In this document: positions 18,537 to 26,446 of the stretch, in pieces
Position numbering within the stretch: the first letter of the stretch is position 1
Layout: every line of letters starts with the position of its first letter
Translations under genes and position numbers: made by a program
Assembly (NCBI GenBank): GCA_947627005.1
Contig: CANQUJ010000004.1
Location: forward strand, 1 to 64,000
Origin: an uncultured Clostridia bacterium
Lineage (GTDB): Bacteria; Bacillota; Clostridia; Oscillospirales; Ruminococcaceae
Reading direction: 5' to 3'
DNA length: 64,000 nucleotides
Notes under the pieces: generated by a model
The model's database searches: none
Told to the model about the DNA's origin: nothing
Seen by the model: only the letters and a program-made list of their open reading frames with translations

Positions 18537-18719
18537 AGGATAGCACTACAATCGTATGAGCGAAGCGAATACCTTTTAACAAAGGGCGCCGTCGTGCTGG
18601 CATAATTTTATCAACAATTGCTAACTTTGATGGTGCTTTAATTATATCCGGCAGCGAATACCTTTTTACAAGGAACAGCGTACACAGCCAATCGCTCATC
18701 ACCCTTCCTCGCTCTCCCC
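18537..18719. repeat. Gap with two outlying copies of the interchangeable-hairpin repeat
   Basis: No gene is seen. Reverse-oriented copies of the repeat that dominates the arrays at 33.4 and 42.9 kb occur at 18551-18580 (GTATGAGCGAAGCGAATACC then TTTTA) and, truncated, at 18652-18672 (CAGCGAATACCTTTTTA). The first lies within 20 bases of the IS3 end, so the IS may have inserted next to or into a repeat. Confidence 0.6.
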
Positions 18720-19208
18720 TCAAAAATCGCTCCCCCTCTGAAACGCCAGGCGCTCGGTGCCGTCGTCGGTGATAATCCGCCCGCAATACCTAAACCCCGC
18801 TTTTTCAAGGCAGCGCAGCATCGGGCGGTTGTTTTCATGGGTGTCGATCCGTATGTTTTCACACTTTTTTAGGCAAAATTCGAGCGCGGCCGAGAAAATT
18901 CCGCGCGCTTCGCCGCTGCTCGCGATTCGGTGGATGGTTCCATAGGGGCGGTCGTTAAGCCAGCGGCCGTCTATCTCGCGATAGGTCGGATCGCCGCCCA
19001 AAATAAAAGCAAAAACGCCGACGGTTCTGCCGCCGTCGGTGATTTTATAAAGCCTGCGCTCTAAGATGTCTCTTTCGGTGACCTCGCGCGCGGGGCGGCA
19101 GTCGCCCCATTGGGTGGGGTTGCCGCTGTTTTTCATAAACTCCCTCGCGATCGAATAGATCCGCAAAATGTCGCCGAGGTCGCCTGTTTCGGCGGGAATT
19201 ACCGTCAT
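18720..19208 (-). CDS. GNAT-family N-acetyltransferase
   Basis: A 162-residue acetyl-CoA-dependent acyltransferase of unknown substrate. The GNAT fold is recognisable: N-terminal IPAETGDLGDILRIYSIARE, central strands (YKITDGGRTVGVFAFILGG), the pyrophosphate-binding region around YGTIHRIASSGEARGIFSAA, and the C-terminal IRIDTHENNRPMLRCLEKAG then FRYCG. IDTHENNRPM is typical of the YjgM/uncharacterised GNAT subgroup. Its start overlaps the stop of the NUDIX gene upstream on the same strand, so the two are probably co-transcribed. Confidence 0.85.
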   Translation of the reverse strand: MTVIPAETGDLGDILRIYSIAREFMKNSGNPTQWGDCRPAREVTERDILERRLYKITDGGRTVGVFAFILGGDPTYREIDGRWLNDRPYGTIHRIASSGEARGIFSAALEFCLKKCENIRIDTHENNRPMLRCLEKAGFRYCGRIITDDGTERLAFQRGSDF

Positions 19209-19759
19209 TTCCTGCCCTCTAAAAAAGCCTTGGCGCGAAGTATCGCAAGCTGGGTTTTGGCGTCGGGGATCTCGTCGTTCAGCGCCATTTTATACGCGTC
19301 TTCAAACTTAAGCTTGACTACGTCTACAAATTCTTCGTCGTCAAGATGCTGCCCGCCCGAAAATTCAAGCTCTTCGGCGAGATACATCCAAATCGTCTCG
19401 GTGTCGTATGCCACCGTCGGGTAGAGCTTCCCGAGATAGGTTATCTTTTGCGCCTTGGCGCCTATTTCTTCCGAAAGCTCGCGGACTCCGCAATCCAGCG
19501 GCTCTTCGCCTATTTCCTTCTTTCCGGCCGGAATTTCGAGTAAAACCGAGCGGAAGGGATATCTGAACTGCTTGACCATATATATGCTTCCGTCTTTGTC
19601 GAGCGGGAGAACGCAGACCCCTCCGGGGTGCTTTATAACCTCGCGTATCGCCCTCTCGCCGTTTTCAAGAACGGCCTCGTCGCGAAAAAGCTTGACCACC
19701 TTGCCGTCGTAAATCTGCTCGCTCGAAACGGTTTCTTCGTATAAATGCCTGTCGTCCAT
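19205..19759 (-). CDS. NUDIX hydrolase, ADP-ribose pyrophosphatase type
   Basis: Predicted to hydrolyse ADP-ribose to AMP and ribose 5-phosphate. In 184 residues it has the NUDIX box GKKEIGEEPLDCGVRELSEE then IGA (G-x5-E-x7-REL-x-EE-x-G), preceded by VKQFRYPFRSVLLEIPAG, the strand typical of NudF/ADPRase enzymes. ATG 19759 follows AAAAGGTG; an upstream in-frame GTG at 19768 lies inside that site. It lies just downstream of lexA on the same strand (gap 12 bases). Confidence 0.9.
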   Translation of the reverse strand: MDDRHLYEETVSSEQIYDGKVVKLFRDEAVLENGERAIREVIKHPGGVCVLPLDKDGSIYMVKQFRYPFRSVLLEIPAGKKEIGEEPLDCGVRELSEEIGAKAQKITYLGKLYPTVAYDTETIWMYLAEELEFSGGQHLDDEEFVDVVKLKFEDAYKMALNDEIPDAKTQLAILRAKAFLEGRK

Positions 19760-19771
19760 ATTTTTCACCTT

Positions 19772-20359
19772 TTATATGTATCTTAATACCGCGACTACCC
19801 GCCCGAGGACCGAAACCTCGTCGAGGATTATCGGCTCCATCTCGTCGTTTTCGGGCTGAAGGCGATATCTTCCGTTTTCGCGGAAGAACCGCTTTACGGT
19901 CGCCTCGCCCTCCGGGGTCATCGCGACTACGATCTCTCCGTTTTCCGCGACCGGCGTTTGTTCGACTATAACCGTGTCGCCATCTAAAATCGCGGCGTTT
20001 ATCATCGACTCGCCCCTGACGTTAAGGGCAAAAAGCTCGCCGTCGTAGTGTTTTTTCGGCTTAAAGCCGATGTAGCCGTCTATATGCTCTACCGCAGTGA
20101 TCGGCTGCCCGGCCGTAACCACCCCCACGAGCGGGACCTGAACCCCCTCGCCGCCGCGAAGCTTTATCGCGCGGTTAAGGTTTTCGCCCTGCTGCTCTAA
20201 AAGTCCGGCCGAAATAAGCCTTTTTATCGAGCTGTGCGCGGTAGAGGTCGAGGCGATGCCGCACTCCGCGCAGATCTCGCGGACCGAGGGGGCGTATCCA
20301 TCCCCGAGCCGCGCTCTTATGTATTCGTAGACCTTTCTGTCTCTTTCGGTTAGCTCCAT
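19772..20359 (-). CDS. lexA: SOS-response repressor LexA
   Basis: Transcriptional repressor of the DNA-damage regulon that self-cleaves with RecA filaments. Residues 1-65 are the winged helix (ELTERDRKVYEYIRARLGDG; SVREICAECGIASTST). The cleavage site A83-G84 sits in VVTAGQP, and the catalytic dyad is S118 (RGESMINA) and K156 (ATVKRFF). Length 195 is normal. A LexA-box-like palindrome lies 20 bases upstream (20380-20391), consistent with autoregulation; dinB at 41.5 kb has two further candidate operators. Confidence 0.96.
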   Translation of the reverse strand: MELTERDRKVYEYIRARLGDGYAPSVREICAECGIASTSTAHSSIKRLISAGLLEQQGENLNRAIKLRGGEGVQVPLVGVVTAGQPITAVEHIDGYIGFKPKKHYDGELFALNVRGESMINAAILDGDTVIVEQTPVAENGEIVVAMTPEGEATVKRFFRENGRYRLQPENDEMEPIILDEVSVLGRVVAVLRYI

Positions 20360-20379
20360 TTTTCGGCCTCCTTAAAGTC

Positions 20380-20391
20380 AAACATTCGTTT
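20380..20391. promoter_or_regulatory. Candidate LexA operator of lexA
   Basis: AAACATTCGTTT has the half-site arrangement of the Gram-positive LexA box (GAAC-N4-GTTC) with symmetrical A/T changes at the outer positions. It lies 21-32 bases upstream of the lexA start. Confidence 0.5.
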
Positions 20392-20439
20392 TTTCAATTG
20401 TATCACACTTTCCGCGCTTTTGCAAGGGGCGCTCGGGCT

Positions 20440-20582
20440 CTTCGGGCAAAAAAATCGGCCGGCGGGGGACCGCGCGGCCCCGCCCGTTCGCTTCGCGAAC
20501 AGGCTCCCTGCCCCTGCGGGGGCAGGGGAGCCGCCGCGCCTGCGCGGCGGCAAGGCCGCGCCCGGCCGCAAGCCCGACTTTG
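20440..20582. repeat. GC-rich block of stacked perfect hairpins between murC and lexA
   Basis: Consecutive palindromes, each with a short loop: GTTCGCTTCGCGAAC, then CTCCCTGCCCC/GGGGCAGGGGAG, then GCCGCCGCGC/GCGCGGCGGC, preceded by GCGCGGCCCCGCC-type pairs. It encodes nothing convincing and lies downstream of murC. A similar stack occurs at 52.95-53.06 kb. Confidence 0.65.
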
Positions 20583-20584
20583 TT

Positions 20585-21961
20585 TTAAATCTTTGCGCCG
20601 AGCGCCCGCGCAAGCCCCTTCGCTACCTTATATATATCCCCGCAGCCGAGGGTTATAACGAGGTCCCCGGGGCGGATATGCCCCTTAAGATAGTCGATAC
20701 ACTCCTCAAAGGTCGGGGTTAAAACGCAGTTCGGGGTTATCGCGCAGAGGTCGCTCGAATGAATGTCATAGGTGTTCTTCTCACGCGAGCCCATTATTTC
20801 GGTTAAAACGACCTCGTCGGCCAAAGAAAGCGCCTCGGCGAAGTCTTTTAAAAGCCGCGCCGTTCTCGAATAGGTAAACGGCTGGTGGACGGCGATTATC
20901 CGCTTAAAGCCGAGCTCTTTCGCGGCGCTAAGGGTCGCCGCGATCTCGGTCGGGTGGTGGCCGTAGTCGTCGCAGATGGTCGCCCCGCCTATCTCGGCGA
21001 TCTTTTCAAACCGCCTAAGCGCCCCGCGAAAAGCGGCTATCCCCCTTGCGCAGACTTCGCTCGGCACGCCGACGAACCTTGCCGCGGCGGTCGCCGCAAG
21101 GGCGTTCAGAATATTGTGCTTCCCCGCGATGTGAAGCTCGGTTTTAAAAAGCTTTTCGCCCCTAAAATATACCTCGAACTCGGTAAGAAGCCCCTCGCGC
21201 TTTAAAATTTCGGGGTAATAGTCGTTGGTCTTTTCCCACCCGAAGGTTATCTTTTCTTTTCCGGAAATCGGCTCGGCGGCGTCGCGGGTGTTTTGGTCCC
21301 CGCCGTTGTAGATAACGCATTTTGTGGCGTTCGAGGCGAATTTATTAAAGGAATTTTTGAGATTTTCGAGGGTCTTGAAGTATTCCATATGGTCGGAATC
21401 TATGTTTAAAATGACCGCTATATCCGGCGAGAGCTTTAAAAACGTGTCGACGTATTCGTCCGCCTCGCAGACCATGATATCCGAGCTCCCGACTCTTCCC
21501 GAGCCGCCGATAATCGGCAGCTTTCCGCCGATAACGCAGCCGAAGTCGTTACCCCATTCGTGAAGTATCTGCGCGGCCAACGAGGTCGCGGTGGTCTTTC
21601 CGTGGGTGCCGCAGAAGCATATCGCGCTGTTATACCAAGTCGTCACAAGGCCCAAAAGGTCTTTTCTTTCGAGGACGGGCGCGCCGGAGCTTCTTGCCGC
21701 CGTAAGTTCGGGGTTATCCGCCATTATCGCCGAGGAATATACGATAAGGTCCGCGTCGCCGATATTTTCCGCCCGCTGGCCCATATATACCGGTATCCCC
21801 ATCTTTCGGACGAGCTCTAAGGTTTCGGTCTCGTTATTGTCCGACCCGGTGAGCTTAAACCCCTTTTGATGAAGAATCTGCGCGAGCGGGAACATTCCGC
21901 TTCCGCCTATACCTATAAAGTGAATATGCTTTTTTCCGTCCAAAATATTTCTATCAGCCAT
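20585..21961 (-). CDS. murC: UDP-N-acetylmuramate--L-alanine ligase
   Basis: Cytoplasmic enzyme adding L-alanine to UDP-MurNAc, the first step of the peptidoglycan stem peptide. Residues 12-20 (IHFIGIGGSGM) form the N-terminal nucleotide-binding loop; GTHGKTT at 118-124 is the ATP loop; EADEYVDTFLKLSP, HNILNALAA and DDYGHHPTEI are further Mur-ligase motifs, and GCGDIY is near the C terminus. The ATG at 21961 follows AGAAAGG; upstream in-frame TTG 21970 is less likely. 458 residues matches the family. It is divergent from spoVG. Confidence 0.96.
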   Translation of the reverse strand: MADRNILDGKKHIHFIGIGGSGMFPLAQILHQKGFKLTGSDNNETETLELVRKMGIPVYMGQRAENIGDADLIVYSSAIMADNPELTAARSSGAPVLERKDLLGLVTTWYNSAICFCGTHGKTTATSLAAQILHEWGNDFGCVIGGKLPIIGGSGRVGSSDIMVCEADEYVDTFLKLSPDIAVILNIDSDHMEYFKTLENLKNSFNKFASNATKCVIYNGGDQNTRDAAEPISGKEKITFGWEKTNDYYPEILKREGLLTEFEVYFRGEKLFKTELHIAGKHNILNALAATAAARFVGVPSEVCARGIAAFRGALRRFEKIAEIGGATICDDYGHHPTEIAATLSAAKELGFKRIIAVHQPFTYSRTARLLKDFAEALSLADEVVLTEIMGSREKNTYDIHSSDLCAITPNCVLTPTFEECIDYLKGHIRPGDLVITLGCGDIYKVAKGLARALGAKI

Positions 21962-22113
21962 AAAAACCAACCTTTCTTGCCCTGCTATCGGTATTATATT
22001 GCGAATCGGAAATTTTTAAGCCGCGCTTTGCATATTATTTGCCTTAAAAGCCAAAAATAACATCGCAAGGCAAAGCCGGAACATAAATCAACACAAAAGA
22101 AAGGAACCTGAAG

Positions 22114-22386
22114 ATGACGATAACAAACATCAAAGTCAGAAAAATAATCCCCGAGGGCAGACTTAAGGGGATAGTGAGCGTAACCTTCGACGATTCGTTC
22201 GCCGTACACGACATTAAGGTCGTTCAGGGCGACGACAGGCTTTTCGTCGCGATGCCTTCGCGGCGGGACGATTCGGGGGCTTTTCGCGATATAGTCCACC
22301 CGATCTCAAGCGAAGTCCGCGACAGGATGGAGGGCGAGATTCTTTCGGCATACTACCGCGCTCTTTCCGAGGTCGCGCCGTCATAA
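22114..22386 (+). CDS. spoVG: Septation regulator SpoVG
   Basis: Small RNA/DNA-binding regulator that in Bacillus is made under SigH control and affects septation and sporulation. The 90 residues begin MTITNIKVRKI, continue with GRLKGIVSVTFDDSFAVHDI, KVVQGDDRLFVAMPSRR and FRDIVHPISSEVRDRME, all hallmark stretches of the family, and the length is standard. Ribosome binding site AAGGAACC precedes the ATG. It is monocistronic, divergent from murC and convergent with a NUDIX gene, sharing a terminator. A SigH-type gene lies 5.5 kb away at 27.9 kb. Confidence 0.97.
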   Translation: MTITNIKVRKIIPEGRLKGIVSVTFDDSFAVHDIKVVQGDDRLFVAMPSRRDDSGAFRDIVHPISSEVRDRMEGEILSAYYRALSEVAPS

Positions 22387-22400
22387 AAAATCAGAGAAAA

Positions 22401-22430
22401 GAGGCCGGAAAACCAAAATCCGACCTCTTG
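22401..22430. terminator. Bidirectional terminator between spoVG and a NUDIX gene
   Basis: GAGGCCGGA/TCCGACCTC stem (one G-U pair) at 22401-22427, with A-rich sequence on the left and TTGCGATTTT on the right, so it can serve both convergent genes. Confidence 0.75.
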
Positions 22431-22435
22431 CGATT

Positions 22436-22840
22436 TTAAGCGATGACCGCCCTCGCCTTGCTGACGATGCTCTTGTCGTTGTCGTAGGTCAATACCGTCT
22501 GCGCTCTGTCAATCTCTATCCACCTAATCTCGGCGATCTCGTCTTCTTGGGGAACGTAGTCGGTATTTTTGGCCTTGGCCAGAAAATATACGACCACCTT
22601 CTGTGTCCCCCTTTTTGGGGAATATGAGACGGTCTCGCGAAAGCTCGAGTCGATGATAACGTCGATACCCGTTTCTTCGAGAATCTCGCGGTGAGCGGTT
22701 TCAACTTCGGTCTCCCCGGCCTCTACATGCCCTTTCGGGAAGGACCAGTGACCGCTGTTAATATGTTTGATGAGCAGAATCTCGGTATTGCCGTGAAACT
22801 TGCGGTAGACGATCGCCCCGCAGGATTTTTCATGCAACAT
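22436..22840 (-). CDS. NUDIX hydrolase, Ap4A-hydrolase-like
   Basis: A 134-residue NUDIX protein, probably hydrolysing dinucleoside polyphosphates or another nucleotide derivative. It starts KSCGAIVYRKFHGNTEILLI and carries the box GHVEAGETEVETAHREILEE then TGI; WSFPKGH just before the box is typical of the bis(5'-nucleosyl)-tetraphosphatase group. YFLAKAK and WIEIDRA follow. It is monocistronic behind its own promoter (22897-22925) and convergent with spoVG. The exact substrate cannot be told from sequence. Confidence 0.88.
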   Translation of the reverse strand: MLHEKSCGAIVYRKFHGNTEILLIKHINSGHWSFPKGHVEAGETEVETAHREILEETGIDVIIDSSFRETVSYSPKRGTQKVVVYFLAKAKNTDYVPQEDEIAEIRWIEIDRAQTVLTYDNDKSIVSKARAVIA

Positions 22841-22896
22841 CTTTTCGCCTTTCTTGCGGAGACATTCGCCGCTCCGCTGTGATAATATTCGACTAT

Positions 22897-22925
22897 ATTA
22901 TAACACGTTTGTCCCGCTTTTGCAA
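22897..22925 (-). promoter_or_regulatory. Predicted promoter of the Ap4A-type NUDIX gene
   Basis: Minus strand: TTGCAA (22920-22925), 17 bases, perfect TATAAT (22897-22902), about 57 bases before the ATG. Confidence 0.6.
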
Positions 22926-22984
22926 CCCACTTTTTAAAAGAAATACCCGGAAATTGAAAAAAGAGGAAATCGTGGGGGGAGATA

Positions 22985-23388
22985 AATCCCTTAGTGGAAG
23001 GCAGAGTAAAGCGCCAAATGGAACGCGCGAGAGGGCGAAGCCCTAAAAAAGCTATAAAAAAAGCGAGGCCGTAAAGACTCGCAGAAAATATTTTCGGCGA
23101 AGCCGAAAACCGCGAAAAGGTGGTAGCGCCGCGGAGCCGTCGCGAGCGCGCTTGCAAGCGAGCAGGCGAAGCAAGCGTGCCTTTTCGCGGAGAAGGCGGA
23201 GCAGCGGAATGAGTGAAGCGGCGATTTCAAATGCGAAGCATGAAGAAAGCGCCGCAAGCGATATGCAGCTTGCGACGGATAGGGGTCCCCAAAACGCCCG
23301 CGTTTTGGGGAGAAGGAGCGGCAGCCCGTAAAGCGAAGCCGTGATTTGCAAAGCAAATCGCGGCGAGCCAAAAGGGCTCGCCGCGACG
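22985..23388. repeat. Repeat array next to the tRNA-Leu 3' end
   Basis: No gene is seen in these ~400 bases despite overlapping ORFs. The stretch 23204-23275 (GGCGGAGCAGCGGAATGAGT... through GCGCCGC) recurs almost identically at 44.41-44.49 kb. At 23283-23312 a hairpin CCCCAAAACGC/GCGTTTTGGGG belongs to a family also found near 43.83, 43.99 and 44.38 kb. Perfect hairpins GATTTGCAAAGCAAATC and GCGGCGAGCC/GGCTCGCCGC run up to the tRNA. Confidence 0.75.
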
Positions 23389-23475
23389 TGGTGCCGGAAG
23401 CGGGGGTCGAACCCGCACGGTATCTCTACCACCGGATTTTGAGTCCGGCACGTCTGCCAATTCCATCATTCCGGC
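23389..23475 (-). tRNA. tRNA-Leu(CAA)
   Basis: 87-base class II tRNA with long variable arm, acceptor GCCGGAA/TTCCGGC, anticodon loop CTCAAAA (CAA), GGTTCGAC T-loop and encoded CCA. Promoter at 23486-23514. Confidence 0.96.
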
Positions 23476-23485
23476 GCACCGTTGA

Positions 23486-23514
23486 ATTATAACAGATTTT
23501 CTTTGTTCTGTCAA
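23486..23514 (-). promoter_or_regulatory. Consensus promoter of tRNA-Leu
   Basis: Minus strand: TTGACA (23509-23514), 17 bases, TATAAT (23486-23491), exact consensus, ten bases before the tRNA 5' end. Confidence 0.8.
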
Positions 23515-23517
23515 GCC

Positions 23518-23862
23518 CTATTTTCTTCCGTATTTTCCCTGATAGGTCGAGCCGAAGCACTGCCCGATAAAGCTGCAAAGGGCGGTTAGCGGGATAAATA
23601 TCCATGCCGAGGAATTAAAGAACGTGAACATGCATATCAAAAACAAAATCGCGGCGGCAAGCGGCATTATCGGGTCGCGCTTGGCGACTCTGCCGTAAAA
23701 ATACCCGACCCCGAGCGAAACGCAGCAGTCCAAAAGCGGCGCGCCGTAGTAATACGGGCTCTTCGCGGCGGCCATTATAAAGGGTATCGCAAGATACAAA
23801 ACCGCCGTTACGATTATATACGGGACCGCGATTTTAAGCCGCGGAACAAGATTCGATTTCAT
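23518..23862 (-). CDS. Small membrane protein of unknown function
   Basis: A 114-residue protein with four likely transmembrane segments (about residues 11-31, 39-58, 66-84 and 86-105) and a charged C-terminal tail ending QGKYGRK. I do not recognise a family. It follows rqcH with an 18-base gap and is the last gene of the minus-strand run trmK-nif3-rqcH, so it is probably co-transcribed. The tRNA-Leu promoter lies at its 3' end. Confidence 0.75.
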   Translation of the reverse strand: MKSNLVPRLKIAVPYIIVTAVLYLAIPFIMAAAKSPYYYGAPLLDCCVSLGVGYFYGRVAKRDPIMPLAAAILFLICMFTFFNSSAWIFIPLTALCSFIGQCFGSTYQGKYGRK

Positions 23863-23880
23863 CCAAAGCCCTCCTTCGGG

Positions 23881-25638
23881 TCATTTGATTTTAAGCTTTT
23901 CGCAAAGCTCGCCGTCCGGCGTGACGTAGGCCGTCTTCTGGTTGGTATATATAACCATTCCCGGCTTCGCGCCGGAGGGCTTTTTGACGTATCTCACCCT
24001 CGTATAGTCGACCGGGACGCTCGAGCCCGCCCTCGCCGAAGAGCAATAGGCGGCTATGTTCGCGGCCTCGAAGAGATCGCGCTCGTCGGGCTCGCCCCCG
24101 CCGCAGAAGAGGACGACATGGGAGCCGGTCATGTTTTTTACATGAAGCCAAAGCTCGTCTTTTCCGGCGACCTTAAGGGTCAAAAGATCGTTCTGGCGGT
24201 TGTTTCTTCCGGCGAGGATCTTAAGCCCGCACGTAGTTTTATATTCGGCCGGGGGGAGCGCCTTGGGCTGTTTTTGCTTCTGCCCCCTGGATTTTATATA
24301 GCCCTCTTGAACAAGCTCGGCCCGAATCTCGGCGAGCTCGGCCTCGGTCGAGGCGCGCGAAAGCGAATCGAAGACGGAATCTATATATTTCTCCTCCTCT
24401 TCGCCCTTTTCTATAAGCCCGCGAAGCATTTTTTCGGCGGTGTCGGCCTTGCGGTATTCCGAATAGTATTTCTGCGCGTTCTGCGAGGGGGTAAGCCTTA
24501 AATCCAGCTCTATCTCGATCTCTCCGCCCTTTTCGTCGTAGAAATTCTCCAATTTAACCGAGCTCATTCCCTTTTCGATGCGATAGAGGTTGGCCATAAT
24601 AAGGTCGCCTTTAAGGCGGAATTCGCCGCGGTTTTTACATTCTTCAAGCTCTAATTTCTGCGCCGCGACCCGCCTTCTAATCCTCTCGCTCAAGCTTACC
24701 AAAAGCTTAAAAAGGTCGTCCGCGCGCTGTTTTGTCTGCGCCAAAACGTCCCGCTCGGAATAGAAGAAATCCAAAAGCGCCGAGGGCGAATCGAACTCGC
24801 GGTCGAACATAAGGCTTCCGTATTGATTTATCTTTACGAAGCAGAAGTCCTTCATAAGTCCGTCGCGGTCGCGAAGAATATAATACTTGTTCTCTTTGTT
24901 CTCGATTTTTTTCGCGACGTCTCTAAGATAATAACAAAGCCGGGTCTTAGCCTCTTCCGAAAGCGAATCGGATACGCCGTCCTCGCCCTTAAGAGCGAAA
25001 AACGCCGCCTCTCTCGCGAAAATGGGGGATATCCCCTCGAAGCAGGAGACGAGCGCCTTTGAAAGCTCCTGCGGGCGGGCCTTGAGCCGCGTGAAAAGCT
25101 CTTCCTCCGAAAAGTCGAGCGGGTTTAACCTCGCCTCTCTCGGCGGAAGGGTATAGCTTACCCCCGGGAAGACGCTTCTTACCCGAGACATATCCTCGCT
25201 GACCCGCTTTATCGCGTCGATTACCCGGCCGTCCGGGCCTATGAGCAGAATATTCGAGCAGCGACCCATTATCTCCGTCGCAAGGGTTAAAACCACCCTG
25301 TCGCCGAACTCGTCTGTCGCCTCAAAGTCGAAGAAAAGTATACGTTCAAAGCCGTCCTGCCGGATCGAGATAAGCTTTCCCGCGCCGATATGCTTTCTTA
25401 AAAGCATACAGAACATCGGCGGAGTCTGCGGGTTTTCGGGTTCGCGCTCGGTAAGGTGAACCCTCGCGGTCCCGGCCGACGACGAAAGCATAAGCTTGCG
25501 GTTCCCGAAGCCCCGGGTTCGCAGAGTTATAACAACGCTTTCGCGCGAGGGCTGGTGGATTTTATCCACCCGTGAATCTATCAAAACAGATTCGAGCTCG
25601 GCCTTAACCAAGCTTAAATATACGCCGTCGAGAGCCAT
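23881..25638 (-). CDS. rqcH: Ribosome quality control factor RqcH (NFACT/Rqc2 family)
   Basis: Binds the stalled 50S subunit with peptidyl-tRNA and promotes C-terminal alanine tailing. The 585 residues show the NFACT-N domain (MALDGVYLSLVKAELESVL; MFCMLLRKHIGAGKLISI; EIMGRCSNILLI), a helical/coiled-coil middle (~300-430), and the NFACT-R domain (GLKILAGRNNRQNDLLTLKV; ELWLHVKNMTGSHVVL). Older annotations call it fibronectin-binding protein FbpA. ATG 25638 follows AAGGGG. It lies 22 bases after nif3-like in the same operon. Confidence 0.93.
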   Translation of the reverse strand: MALDGVYLSLVKAELESVLIDSRVDKIHQPSRESVVITLRTRGFGNRKLMLSSSAGTARVHLTEREPENPQTPPMFCMLLRKHIGAGKLISIRQDGFERILFFDFEATDEFGDRVVLTLATEIMGRCSNILLIGPDGRVIDAIKRVSEDMSRVRSVFPGVSYTLPPREARLNPLDFSEEELFTRLKARPQELSKALVSCFEGISPIFAREAAFFALKGEDGVSDSLSEEAKTRLCYYLRDVAKKIENKENKYYILRDRDGLMKDFCFVKINQYGSLMFDREFDSPSALLDFFYSERDVLAQTKQRADDLFKLLVSLSERIRRRVAAQKLELEECKNRGEFRLKGDLIMANLYRIEKGMSSVKLENFYDEKGGEIEIELDLRLTPSQNAQKYYSEYRKADTAEKMLRGLIEKGEEEEKYIDSVFDSLSRASTEAELAEIRAELVQEGYIKSRGQKQKQPKALPPAEYKTTCGLKILAGRNNRQNDLLTLKVAGKDELWLHVKNMTGSHVVLFCGGGEPDERDLFEAANIAAYCSSARAGSSVPVDYTRVRYVKKPSGAKPGMVIYTNQKTAYVTPDGELCEKLKIK

Positions 25639-25660
25639 AAATACCCCTTAATTCAAAAAA

Positions 25661-26440
25661 TCATACCCCTCTGACGATTCCGTCCGCCGAAGAGACAACA
25701 CATTCGAGCCCGAATTTTTCTTCGAGCTTTTTCTTCAAATATCCGAGGCAGATGACCTCGGTCTCGTAATGCCCCGCGTCGATAAGGGTCATTCCTATCC
25801 GCTCGGCCTCTAAAAATACGTCCAGCTTGACGTCTGCGGTTATGACCGCCTCGGCGCCATTTTCTTTGGCGTCATGTAAAATATCCGAGCAGGCGCCCGA
25901 GCCGCACGCGACCTTTTCGATATCCCTTCCGCCGTCGACCCATCTAAGCCCCGCAGAGTTAAAAGTCTTCTTGACAAGCCTTGCAAGCCCCTCGGGCGAG
26001 ATCTTTTCACAGCTCGCCATCGCGCCGTAGCCGACCGGCCGGCCGGTCTTCGGGCTTGTGCGGTTTATCATCGGCACCACCCCGAGGTTTTTGAACCCGA
26101 GGGCGTCGACCATCATATCGCTTACGCCGTATTCCGCCGAATCGAGGCTTGTGTGGCAGCCTATGCAGGCGATCCCGTATCTCATCGCGCGGGCGAAGGG
26201 ATAGGAGAGGTCGAGGTGTTTCGTTGCGTGAAATATCACCGGGTGGTGGGTCAGAATAAGCTCGCAGCCGAGGTTTTTCGCCTCGTCGACTACTTTATCG
26301 GTGGCGTCGAGCGCCAAAAGAACGCGGTTTACCGGCTGTTCCCTCTCGCCGACGCAAAGCCCCGAATTGTCGAACCCGTCTTGGTCGCAAAACGGCGCGA
26401 AGCTGTCGATATAGTCGTAAATCTGCCCGACGGTAGTCAT
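25661..26440 (-). CDS. Nif3-like dinuclear metal centre protein (YqfO/GCH1 type 2 family)
   Basis: A 259-residue member of the NIF3/DUF34 family, toroidal hexamers with a two-metal site. Metal-ligand motifs are visible: ILTHHPVIFH near residue 62, IGCHTSLDSAEYGVSDM, and near the C terminus DAGHYETEVICLGYL. The form is short, lacking the PII-like insertion of YqfO. In vivo function of the family is unsettled; GTP cyclohydrolase annotation is by homology only. It lies six bases downstream of trmK, a pairing common in Firmicutes. Confidence 0.9.
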   Translation of the reverse strand: MTTVGQIYDYIDSFAPFCDQDGFDNSGLCVGEREQPVNRVLLALDATDKVVDEAKNLGCELILTHHPVIFHATKHLDLSYPFARAMRYGIACIGCHTSLDSAEYGVSDMMVDALGFKNLGVVPMINRTSPKTGRPVGYGAMASCEKISPEGLARLVKKTFNSAGLRWVDGGRDIEKVACGSGACSDILHDAKENGAEAVITADVKLDVFLEAERIGMTLIDAGHYETEVICLGYLKKKLEEKFGLECVVSSADGIVRGV

Positions 26441-26446
26441 AAAAAA

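Noticed and set aside
17152..18548. GCACTA as a six-base target duplication of the IS3 element
   Set aside because: The two copies are at unequal distances from the inverted repeats and IS3 elements usually duplicate 3-4 bases, so the match may be chance.
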